Positions 1 to 5,086 of a stretch of 5,086 nucleotides of DNA are shown in pieces. Position 1 is the stretch's first letter; each line of letters begins with the position of its first letter. The DNA lies in NCBI GenBank assembly GCA_900548935.1, contig URMR01000138.1, positions 1-5,086 on the forward strand. The letters run 5' to 3'. Source of the stretch: an uncultured Collinsella sp. Lineage in GTDB: Bacteria > Actinomycetota > Coriobacteriia > Coriobacteriales > Coriobacteriaceae. The notes under the pieces are model-generated. The model worked only from the letters and a program-made list of their open reading frames with translations, made no database searches and was not told the origin of the DNA. The position numbers and the translations under genes are program-made.

Positions 1-91
1 TCGGGTTCACCATCCATGGTGGGGCGCGTTTCTAACGAAGCCGTAACGGCCGTTGGGGTCTTATATATGTCTGGACTCTCTATGCTCGCGC

Positions 92-120
92 TGGATAGAC
101 ATCGCCAGAACGGGTATAGT
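92..120 (+). promoter_or_regulatory. candidate promoter upstream of the pgsA operon
   Basis: A TATAGT box (115-120, five of six matches to the -10 consensus) follows a weak -35-like TGGATA (92-97, four of six) at a 17-base spacing. Transcription would start near 127, about 30 bases before the GTG start of the phosphatidyltransferase gene. The rest of bases 1-156 shows no supported gene. Two frames read to stops at 33-35 and 44-46, so the 3' end of an upstream gene could lie here, but too few codons are visible to identify one. The promoter is predicted from sequence alone and the operon may also be read from upstream. Confidence 0.35.
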
Positions 121-145
121 ATCGAAAGTTTTGTCGTTTACCAGC

Positions 146-152
146 GGGGGAG
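146..152 (+). promoter_or_regulatory. ribosome binding site that sets the GTG start of pgsA
   Basis: GGGGGAG lies four bases before GTG 157. The same frame stays open to the left edge of the window and contains ATG codons at 16, 67 and 82, but none of these has a comparable purine-rich site. The translated extension also looks unlike a phosphatidyltransferase N terminus, so GTG 157 is preferred. Confidence 0.65.
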
Positions 153-156
153 TCCT

Positions 157-861
157 GTGGGCATCAAAAAGAAGATCAAAAAGGAGCTTATCGGCACCTC
201 CGATTACCCGTCGAATAAGATCTTTACGATCTCCAATTTCATTACCTTCACGCGCCTGATTCTCACGCTGGTCTTTCTGTACCTGTTTGTGACGGATAAC
301 AACCGTGTCGTCGCGATCATCATCTATGCCATCGCGGCCTCCACTGACTGGATGGACGGTCAGATTGCCCGCATGACCAAAACGGTCTCGTGGCTCGGTA
401 AGGTTATGGATCCCATCTGCGACCGTGCGCTGCTGTTTACCGGTGTGCTGGGCCTGGTAGTTCGCGGCGAGCTTCCCATCTGGGTCTGCGTGCTCATTAT
501 CGGCCGCGATATCTACCTGGGCATCGGCACGCTCATCGTGCGCCATTATCACCGTCGTCCCATTGACGTCGTCTTTCCCGGCAAAATTGCCACGGCGCTG
601 CTCATGACCGGTTTCTCGCTCATGCTGCTTGGCTTTCCCACTGTGGATGGCTGGCATCTGCTGCCCGCTACGTTCACGGCTTTCCCGGGTCTCAACGGCA
701 GCCCGGTACCGCTTGGCATCTTCTTTGTGTACGGCGGAGTCATCTTCTCCATGCTCACCGCTGTTATCTATTCCATTAAGGGTGGATCGGCCATTAAACA
801 GGCTGTCGCGCATCCCGAGGACGAAGACATCGACTTTCTTAACCCCGAAATCGAAGACTAA
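157..861 (+). CDS. pgsA: CDP-alcohol phosphatidyltransferase, probably CDP-diacylglycerol--glycerol-3-phosphate 3-phosphatidyltransferase (PgsA type)
   Basis: This integral membrane enzyme of 234 residues probably transfers a phosphatidyl group from CDP-diacylglycerol to glycerol 3-phosphate, giving phosphatidylglycerophosphate, the precursor of phosphatidylglycerol and cardiolipin. The full family signature D-x2-D-G-x2-A-R-x8-G-x3-D-x3-D is present at residues 64-89 (D64, D67, G68, A71, R72, G81, D85, D89). By family knowledge, the aspartates bind metal and the last one acts in catalysis. An ISNFITFTR stretch at 25-33 matches the usual PgsA entry motif, and R117-D118 and P141-G142-K143 also look PgsA-like. 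Hydrophobic segments fall near 34-45, 51-62, 91-102, 108-127, 144-160 and 186-207. A charged, acidic C-terminal tail (219-234) makes it longer than the roughly 180-200 residues typical of PgsA. It is the first gene of the putative operon. The acceptor could be another alcohol: the fold is certain, the substrate is inferred. Confidence 0.88.
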   Translation: MGIKKKIKKELIGTSDYPSNKIFTISNFITFTRLILTLVFLYLFVTDNNRVVAIIIYAIAASTDWMDGQIARMTKTVSWLGKVMDPICDRALLFTGVLGLVVRGELPIWVCVLIIGRDIYLGIGTLIVRHYHRRPIDVVFPGKIATALLMTGFSLMLLGFPTVDGWHLLPATFTAFPGLNGSPVPLGIFFVYGGVIFSMLTAVIYSIKGGSAIKQAVAHPEDEDIDFLNPEIED

Positions 862-871
862 GTCATTGGGG

Positions 872-877
872 TATGAT
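872..877 (+). promoter_or_regulatory. possible internal -10 box before the FHA gene
   Basis: TATGAT in the 66-base gap after pgsA matches five of six -10 positions. No convincing -35 box lies 16-18 bases upstream (that stretch is the end of the pgsA coding sequence). A short hairpin, GCGG/CCGC with a five-base loop (897-909), follows it, before the ribosome binding site. This may be a weak secondary promoter, or chance. Confidence 0.2.
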
Positions 878-927
878 TACGTACAGTTCATTCTTTGCGG
901 CATGTCCGCGTTAAGTTAGGGGTTGTC

Positions 928-1362
928 ATGGACAACATGGTTAACAATATGCCTCAGAACGATAAGGCCTCAGACGCCACCTGCGTTTTCCGCGTTCCCT
1001 CGAGCGATGTCACCGTTCCCGACCTCATGGCCAACGTGCACATCACCGCGCCCGTCTTATCTATCGTCAAGGGCCCGCAGACCGGCGCCGCCTTTGAGCT
1101 CGAGGACGATGTGACCACCATCGGCCGCGATCCCGCCAACGGCATCTTCCTCAACGACATGACCGTGTCGCGTAGCCACGCGCGCATTATTCGCGAGGGT
1201 CTGGGAGCCCGCATCGAGGATCTGGGGTCGCTCAACGGTACGTGGGTTGACGGCGCTATCGTCAACGGCGCACCGCTTCACGACGGATCTTCCGTCCAGA
1301 TCGGTACGTTTACGCTCATCTATCACGAGAGCACGCCGGAGCGCATCGAAACCGGTGAGTAG
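928..1362 (+). CDS. garA: GarA/OdhI-like FHA-domain phospho-switch protein
   Basis: This small cytoplasmic protein of 144 residues has a flexible N terminus and one forkhead-associated domain (about residues 44-132), which binds phosphothreonine. The conserved FHA residues are present: G66-R67, S81 with H84, and S101-L102-N103-G104-T105. The N-terminal stretch around T18 (ATCVFR, 17-22) aligns by eye with the TTSVFR segment of mycobacterial GarA and corynebacterial OdhI, where kinases phosphorylate threonine and the FHA domain then folds back on it, releasing metabolic enzymes such as 2-oxoglutarate dehydrogenase/decarboxylase and glutamate dehydrogenase. ATG 928 is chosen because AGGGG (918-922) lies five bases upstream; a TTG at 895 lacks such a site. 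The next gene starts three bases after the stop and is a FtsR-like regulator, the same neighbour as in Mycobacterium (Rv1827-Rv1828), which supports orthology. The target enzyme here is unknown. Confidence 0.85.
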   Translation: MDNMVNNMPQNDKASDATCVFRVPSSDVTVPDLMANVHITAPVLSIVKGPQTGAAFELEDDVTTIGRDPANGIFLNDMTVSRSHARIIREGLGARIEDLGSLNGTWVDGAIVNGAPLHDGSSVQIGTFTLIYHESTPERIETGE

Positions 1363-1365
1363 GGC

Positions 1366-2250
1366 ATGGCCGAACGCAACTATCTGAGTATCGGCCAGGT
1401 CGTCAATCTACTTCGAGGCGCATACCCCGATCTTTCAAACTCAAAAATTAGATTTCTCGAAGATGAGGGGCTCATCACCCCTCATCGCACGCCTAAGGGC
1501 TATCGTCAGTACTCCAAGGAGGACGTTGATCGCCTAGAGGTCATTCTGCACTTGCAGAAGACTCGCTACATGCCGCTCAACGTGATCAAGCAGCGCCTGG
1601 AAAACGCCACGGACCTGTCTACGCTCGCCTACGAGGTGGGCCTGCTGTCCGACGTTCCGCTCAAGACGGAGCCCAAGGAGACTAAGCAAAAGCTGCATCC
1701 CATCGAGACCATCCCCGATATGCTCGGTGTCGAGATCTCGTTTATCCGCTCCCTGGCCGAAAACGACCTCATTCGCATCATCAAGAGCCCGCAGAACCGT
1801 GAGCTTGTCGATGGCCGCGATTTCCCGATCATCCGTTACTGCTCCGAGCTTTCGCGTTTCCACATCGAGCCGCGCAACCTGCGCCAGTATGTATCGTCGG
1901 CAAACCGTGAGTCCTCGATGTTTGAGCAGGTGCTCGTGAGCATGCTCGGAATGGATACCTCCGATGACGAGCGCGACGCCAAGCTCGAACGTGCGTTTAA
2001 GAAGCTTCACGACCTAACGGAAGGTGTGCACACCGCACTGCTCAAGAACCGCGTTTTTGAGTCACTCAACGCTGTGGTCGAGGACGCCGATATCGATGCT
2101 CTTGACGAGGAGATCGCACGCTCCGAATCAACCAAGGCCAAAAGCGAAGAGGCAAGCGTTCCCGCGGTTGCCGCGAAGGACGAGTCGCTCGTGCATCCGT
2201 CCAAGGTCGTCGCCCCCTCGCATAGCCTGTCTGCTAACACGGGTAAATAA
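1366..2250 (+). CDS. ftsR: MerR-family transcriptional regulator, FtsR (Rv1828) type
   Basis: A DNA-binding regulator of 294 residues. The N-terminal MerR winged helix-turn-helix spans about residues 7-78, with the signature SKIRFLEDEGLI (26-37) and GYRQYS (45-50) followed by the helix ending near L78. A second region (about 110-215), starting with a helix-turn-helix-like stretch (IPDMLGV at 116-122, then AENDLIRI at 131-138), matches the distinct C-terminal domain of the Rv1828/FtsR group rather than a metal- or drug-sensing MerR domain. The last 50 or so residues are rich in Ala, Ser, Glu and Lys and look disordered. FtsR activates ftsZ in Corynebacterium glutamicum, so control of cell division is the likely role here, by inference. 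ATG 1366 lies three bases after the FHA stop codon, with GGTGAG (1354-1359) inside the end of that gene, so translation is probably coupled. No operator for it was recognised. Confidence 0.85.
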   Translation: MAERNYLSIGQVVNLLRGAYPDLSNSKIRFLEDEGLITPHRTPKGYRQYSKEDVDRLEVILHLQKTRYMPLNVIKQRLENATDLSTLAYEVGLLSDVPLKTEPKETKQKLHPIETIPDMLGVEISFIRSLAENDLIRIIKSPQNRELVDGRDFPIIRYCSELSRFHIEPRNLRQYVSSANRESSMFEQVLVSMLGMDTSDDERDAKLERAFKKLHDLTEGVHTALLKNRVFESLNAVVEDADIDALDEEIARSESTKAKSEEASVPAVAAKDESLVHPSKVVAPSHSLSANTGK

Positions 2251-2274
2251 CCGCCGTCCACCCGGCAATCCATG

Positions 2275-2280
2275 AAAGGT
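2275..2280 (+). promoter_or_regulatory. ribosome binding site that sets the apt start at ATG 2287
   Basis: AAAGGT lies six bases before ATG 2287. An in-frame ATG at 2272 would add five residues (MKGHV), but it overlaps this site and has only a weak purine run upstream. The later start gives the usual length for the enzyme. Confidence 0.6.
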
Positions 2281-2286
2281 CACGTC

Positions 2287-2817
2287 ATGTACGACTTCGA
2301 ATCTCATATCGTCGACATCCCCGACTATCCCGAGCCCGGAGTCGTCTTTAAGGACATCACGCCGCTCTTTGGTAATCCCGAGGCACTAAAGGCCATGGTA
2401 GATGCCCTGGCCGAGCATTTTGCCGGCATGGGTATCACCAAGGTTGTTGGTCCCGAGGCTCGCGGCTTTATGGTCGGCGTGCCCGTGGCTGTCGCCCTGG
2501 GTGCCGGCTTTGTACCCGCTCGTAAGCCGGGCAAGCTGCCGCGCGAGACCGTGAGCCAGAGCTACGAGCTCGAGTACGGAACGGATTCCATTGAGATCCA
2601 TGCCGACGCTATCAGCTCTAAAGATACCGTGTTGATTCTGGACGACTTGGTCGCGACGGGCGGAACCGTCGAGGCAACAGGTAAACTGGTGCGAGATATG
2701 GGCGCAAAGCTTATCGGTTACGGTTGTATCCTTGAGCTTGCGTTTCTCAACCCGCGCGAGAAGCTCACGCCGTCTGATGACGATGTGGAGCTCTTTAGCC
2801 TGGTGACGGTGGACTAG
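2287..2817 (+). CDS. apt: adenine phosphoribosyltransferase
   Basis: This cytoplasmic purine-salvage enzyme converts adenine and PRPP to AMP and pyrophosphate. The 176 residues are the normal length for a bacterial Apt. The PRPP-binding motif is intact at 115-127 (VLILDDLVATGGT, with the acidic pair D119-D120). Other family hallmarks are the PGVVFKDITPLF stretch (17-28), GPEARGF (55-61), and RKPGKLP (79-85) followed by the YELEYGTD segment (93-100), which covers the flexible active-site loop. Together these separate it from xanthine or hypoxanthine phosphoribosyltransferases. It lies 36 bases after ftsR and 32 bases before the hydrolase gene without a visible terminator, so it is probably co-transcribed. 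In many actinobacteria apt sits beside secDF and relA; here it is in an envelope/division setting, which may simply reflect rearrangement. Confidence 0.95.
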   Translation: MYDFESHIVDIPDYPEPGVVFKDITPLFGNPEALKAMVDALAEHFAGMGITKVVGPEARGFMVGVPVAVALGAGFVPARKPGKLPRETVSQSYELEYGTDSIEIHADAISSKDTVLILDDLVATGGTVEATGKLVRDMGAKLIGYGCILELAFLNPREKLTPSDDDVELFSLVTVD

Positions 2818-2849
2818 CCGTTACCCTTAGTTACTGGAAAGGAAGCTAC

Positions 2850-3974
2850 ATGCGCACAGCAAACACGCATAAAAACATGGCACGCTGCGCTGCTACGGCA
2901 ACCCTCGCTTGTGTTTTGGGCCTGGGCCTCGCGACTCCGGCCTATGCCGATACCGCATCCGACCTTGCCGCTGCTCGTGCAAAACTCGAGCAGATCGGCA
3001 CGCAAACCCAGCAGATCTACGACGAGCTCGCCACTCAAACGCAGGCACTCGACCAGACCGCTGGCGAGATCACGCAAAAGCAGCAGGAGATCGCCGATGG
3101 CCAGGCCAAGCTTTCTAACTACGTTGCCGGCGAGTACAAGACCGGCGGCCTGAGCCTTCTCCAGGTTCTGACGGGTGTCGATGACCTGGGCGATATGCTC
3201 AACCGCCTGTTCTACTACGGCAAGGTTTCCGACAAACAAGCCCAGACCATCCAAGAGGTCAAAGAGCTTAAGCAGGAACTTACCAACAAGCAGGCCGAGC
3301 AGGAGCAGAACGTCGCCGCCACGCAAAAGAAGGTCGACGAGCTCAACGCTCAGCAGGCCGAGGCTCAAAACGTTGTGAACTCCCTGGACTCGCAGCTGCA
3401 GGCCGAGCTTGCCGCCGAGGCAGAGGCCAATGCCGCACTGCAGGCCGGCATTAACGCCAGCACTGCCGAGAAGGCCACGGTGAACACTGAGACCGCTGGC
3501 ACGACCGAGAACACCAACAACGGTGGCGGTACGAGCAACAACGGCGGCAACACGCCTGCGCCCACTCCCACGCCCGCTCCGGCCCCCACGCCTCAACCCT
3601 CGACTCCCGCTCCGGCTCCGACCCCTTCTGCGCCGAGCCAGTCCGTTGACGGCGGCACCGTTGTTTCGCGTGCCTACAGCAAGCTTGGTTGCGCTTATTC
3701 CTGGGGCGGCATTGGACCGAACAGCTTTGACTGCTCGGGATTCGTTAGCTACTGCCTCACCGGTCGTTATTGCCGTTTGGGCACCACCGTTACGTTTATG
3801 GGCTGGCATCGTGTGACCGATCCGCAACCGGGAGACGTCGTTGTAAATTCCCGCCATACCGGCATTTACGTTGGAAACGGCGAGATGATTCATGCTTCTA
3901 ACTACAACACAGGAGTTATTAAGACCTCCATTAGTTGGAGCATGGGTAATGATTATATCTTTGTGCGCTATTAA
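2850..3974 (+). CDS. secreted coiled-coil NlpC/P60 peptidoglycan hydrolase
   Basis: A 374-residue exported protein, probably a D,L-endopeptidase that cuts peptide stems in the cell wall. A Sec signal peptide covers residues 1-33, with basic residues, a hydrophobic core (14-28) and an ATPAYA|D cleavage site. No lipobox is present. Residues 34 to about 205 form a long Gln/Glu/Lys/Ala-rich coiled coil. A Thr/Asn/Gly stretch (about 210-234) and a Pro/Ala/Thr linker (235-264) lead to the NlpC/P60 domain (266-374). Its expected catalytic residues are C295 in DCSGF, H336 in RHTGIYVG and H348 in IHASN. This architecture resembles CwlO, RipA and PcsB, whose coiled coils hold back the enzyme or couple it to FtsEX, so a role in daughter-cell separation is likely but inferred. 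AAGGAAG (2839-2845) precedes ATG 2850 at a good distance. It is the last gene before a terminator. Confidence 0.9.
   Translation: MRTANTHKNMARCAATATLACVLGLGLATPAYADTASDLAAARAKLEQIGTQTQQIYDELATQTQALDQTAGEITQKQQEIADGQAKLSNYVAGEYKTGGLSLLQVLTGVDDLGDMLNRLFYYGKVSDKQAQTIQEVKELKQELTNKQAEQEQNVAATQKKVDELNAQQAEAQNVVNSLDSQLQAELAAEAEANAALQAGINASTAEKATVNTETAGTTENTNNGGGTSNNGGNTPAPTPTPAPAPTPQPSTPAPAPTPSAPSQSVDGGTVVSRAYSKLGCAYSWGGIGPNSFDCSGFVSYCLTGRYCRLGTTVTFMGWHRVTDPQPGDVVVNSRHTGIYVGNGEMIHASNYNTGVIKTSISWSMGNDYIFVRY
3573..3616 (+). repeat. short direct repeat in the Pro/Ala linker coding region
   Basis: The 11-base unit CCCGCTCCGGC occurs at 3573-3583 and again at 3606-3616, exactly 33 bases (11 codons) apart, within a C-rich stretch coding for Pro, Ala and Thr. 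Because the spacing keeps frame, slippage here could lengthen or shorten the linker without breaking the gene. Confidence 0.6.
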
Positions 3975-3996
3975 GTAACACTTCACAGCATCCGAC

Positions 3997-4037
3997 ATGG
4001 GTCTCGCGGCTTTTCCGCTACGGGGCCCATTCTTTAT
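3997..4037 (+). terminator. rho-independent terminator of the pgsA-to-hydrolase operon
   Basis: The arms 3997-4010 and 4017-4030 pair over 14 positions with one mismatch and some G-T pairs around a TTTTCC loop. A T-rich run (TTCTTTAT, 4030-4037) follows. It begins 22 bases after the hydrolase stop codon. The T run is interrupted, so efficiency is uncertain. Confidence 0.75.
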
Positions 4038-4069
4038 CTCCGCCAATCAACTTATCTTCAATAAGCTTT

Positions 4070-4107
4070 TATCTAGTTCTGAATACTAGATATAGAACAG
4101 AATTCAG
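4070..4107. repeat. nested inverted repeats upstream of the degV promoter, operator-like
   Basis: TATCTAGT (4070-4077) and ACTAGATA (4085-4092) are perfect 8-base inverted repeats with a 7-base spacer. Overlapping them, GTTCT (4076-4080) pairs with AGAAC (4094-4098), and CTGAAT (4079-4084) pairs with ATTCAG (4102-4107). The cluster ends ten bases before the -10 box and so covers the -35 region of the degV promoter. That suits a dimeric repressor or activator site. The region is AT-rich, which raises the chance of random palindromes. Confidence 0.5.
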
Positions 4108-4122
4108 CAAGATAGTTATAAT
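4093..4122 (+). promoter_or_regulatory. promoter of the degV-family gene
   Basis: A perfect TATAAT -10 box lies at 4117-4122. The best -35 candidate, TAGAAC (4093-4098, 18-base spacing), matches only three of six positions and lies within the inverted-repeat cluster, so the promoter may need an activator. Transcription would start near 4129, giving a leader of about 23 bases containing AAGGA (4141-4145) before ATG 4152. Another small inverted repeat, CTTAT/ATAAG (4051-4065), lies further upstream and is too weak to be a terminator. Confidence 0.65.
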
Positions 4123-4151
4123 TAGGCTTGAGTAAATAGAAAGGACCCCAT

Positions 4152-5018
4152 ATGAGCTGGGCACTTATCTCCGATTCAAGCTGCAACCTCCGCGATTGGC
4201 AACCGACCGCACCCCATACCGCCTTTGCATTTGCACCCCTCAAAATTCGAGTGGGGGAGCGCGAGTTCGTCGATGACCTCACGCTCGACGTTCACGAACT
4301 CAATTGCGCCGTGCAGGCGGAGTCGAGCGCTTCTTCGAGCGCCTGTCCAAGCGTAGGCGAGTGGAGCGAACTCTTTAAGCTTGCCGACAAGACGATTTGT
4401 ATGCCCATCTCGGAGGGAGTATCGGGGAGCTACAACGCCGCCGCCACGGCCCGCGATTTGGTTCTTGCCGAGGACCCGGACCGACAGATTCATCTGGTCA
4501 ATTCACGCGGAGCCGGCGGCAAAATGGACCTGATCTTCCTGCTGTTCGACCGCTATCTCGCAAGCAATCCAGACGTTTCATTTGAAGAAGCCTGCAGCTA
4601 TTTTGATGAGCTGGAACTGAACAGCAAGATCCTCTTTAGCCTGTGCAATTACGAAAATCTCGCCAAGGCCGGACGTATTCCCAAGGCAGCTGGGGTTATC
4701 GCCAATAAACTCAACATTCGAGTTTTAGGCACAGCAAGCGAGGAGGGGGAGATCAAGCTGGTTGGTCACACCCGTGGCGAAAAGAAGATGCTTGGAAAGA
4801 TTGTCGACACCATGGAGGCCGAGGGCTTTACCGGCGGAGAAGTCGTCATCGACCATGTCGAAAATGAGGCGGGCGCCCAGGCGCTTGCCAGCCGCATTGT
4901 GGAGCATTGGCCCGGCTCCAAGACCATCATCATGCCCTGCAACGGTCTGGATTCCTATTACGCCGAGATGCACGGCCTCATCATCGGCTACGGCATGGGC
5001 GTAGCTTCGGGCAAATAA
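4152..5018 (+). CDS. DegV-family fatty-acid-binding protein
   Basis: A soluble 288-residue protein of the DegV (FakB-like) family. Relatives hold a fatty acid in a pocket and, in Firmicutes, present it to the kinase FakA for phosphorylation and use in phospholipids. Family features seen are SDSS near the N terminus (7-10), ACPSVGEW (64-71) in place of the usual TSQPS loop, ISEGVSGSYNAA (86-97, with the S-G-S of the ligand carboxylate site), LVNSRG in the middle, AKAGRIPKAAG, and EGEIKLVGHTRG in the second lobe. The C terminus has H274 in AEMHGLIIGYG rather than the HxGPG motif of FakB, so it belongs to a divergent branch whose ligand may differ. ATG 4152 has AAGGA six bases upstream. It has its own promoter and terminator and is probably monocistronic. 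No FakA partner is visible here, so the function is assigned at family level only. Confidence 0.88.
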   Translation: MSWALISDSSCNLRDWQPTAPHTAFAFAPLKIRVGEREFVDDLTLDVHELNCAVQAESSASSSACPSVGEWSELFKLADKTICMPISEGVSGSYNAAATARDLVLAEDPDRQIHLVNSRGAGGKMDLIFLLFDRYLASNPDVSFEEACSYFDELELNSKILFSLCNYENLAKAGRIPKAAGVIANKLNIRVLGTASEEGEIKLVGHTRGEKKMLGKIVDTMEAEGFTGGEVVIDHVENEAGAQALASRIVEHWPGSKTIIMPCNGLDSYYAEMHGLIIGYGMGVASGK

Positions 5019-5036
5019 AGTCCAACCAAGCAAAAT

Positions 5037-5083
5037 ACGGGCGGGACAAAGCGACAGATGGCTCTTTGTCCCGCCCGTTTTAT
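5037..5083 (+). terminator. strong rho-independent terminator after degV, possibly bidirectional
   Basis: A perfect 15-base stem pairs 5037-5051 (ACGGGCGGGACAAAG) with 5064-5078 (CTTTGTCCCGCCCGT) around a 12-base loop, followed by TTTTAT (5078-5083). It starts 19 bases after the stop codon. An A run at 5032-5035 just outside the left arm would give a short T run on the other strand, so the hairpin may also stop transcription arriving from a convergent gene beyond the window. Confidence 0.93.
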
Positions 5084-5086
5084 ACG

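Noticed and set aside
8..21. Perfect inverted repeat CACCAT-CC-ATGGTG at the left edge
   Set aside because: The two-base loop is too tight for a hairpin, no T run follows, and six-base arms can arise by chance. It could be an operator but nothing else supports that.
61..813. Long open frame on the minus strand (250 codons) opposite pgsA
   Set aside because: It lies wholly opposite a gene with a perfect family signature. Its product is rich in Asp, Arg and Gln with no recognisable domain, as expected for an antisense shadow of a GC-biased gene.
1534..2010. Minus-strand open frame of 158 codons inside ftsR
   Set aside because: No domain or plausible ribosome binding site was recognised, and it is fully covered by the well-supported MerR-family gene.
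3547..3640. C-rich stretch considered as a tandem repeat array or unusual DNA structure
   Set aside because: It is explained by coding for a Pro/Ala/Thr linker. Only one clear 11-base unit recurs, so it is not an array.
2814..4046. Minus-strand open frame of 410 codons opposite the NlpC/P60 gene
   Set aside because: The product is a low-complexity Leu/Gly/Arg mixture mirroring the coiled coil and Pro/Ala linker on the + strand. The + strand gene has a signal peptide, catalytic triad and ribosome binding site.
4051..4070. CTTAT/ATAAG hairpin followed by CTTTT as a second terminator
   Set aside because: The five-base AT-rich stem is far too weak, and a better terminator ends just upstream.

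Overview
The window looks like a chromosomal core region of a Gram-positive actinobacterium. The best guess is the class Coriobacteriia, Collinsella-like. The grounds are moderate-to-high GC with purine-rich Shine-Dalgarno sites, a pgsA / GarA-type FHA / FtsR-type MerR gene order known from actinobacteria, and a secreted NlpC/P60 protein and DegV protein of the style common in gut Coriobacteriia. The genus is an inference from memory of protein style; no search was run. All six supported genes lie on the + strand.

Layout. Bases 1-156 hold no supported gene: a probable leader with a candidate promoter, perhaps including the last codons of an upstream gene. Five genes then follow in tight series: a CDP-alcohol phosphatidyltransferase of the PgsA type (157-861, GTG start), a GarA/OdhI-like FHA protein (928-1362), an FtsR-like MerR regulator (1366-2250), adenine phosphoribosyltransferase (2287-2817), and a secreted coiled-coil NlpC/P60 peptidoglycan hydrolase (2850-3974). 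Gaps are 66, 3, 36 and 32 bases with no terminator visible between them, so they probably form one operon ending at a hairpin terminator (3997-4037). After a 177-base intergenic region with nested inverted repeats and a perfect TATAAT -10 box comes a separate degV-family gene (4152-5018), closed by a very strong, possibly bidirectional terminator (5037-5083).

How the genes fit together. The operon combines membrane phospholipid synthesis (PgsA), a small phospho-switch adaptor probably controlled by a Ser/Thr kinase, a regulator whose relatives control cell division, purine salvage, and a cell-wall hydrolase of the kind that separates daughter cells. This reads as a growth/envelope/division housekeeping operon. 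The degV product probably binds fatty acids and would link to the same lipid theme, but it is a separate transcription unit. I see no mobile element, CRISPR array, RNA gene or clearly novel multi-gene system. The most informative details are the GarA-type N-terminal phospho-threonine motif that keeps only one of the two mycobacterial threonines, and the operator-like repeats in front of degV.
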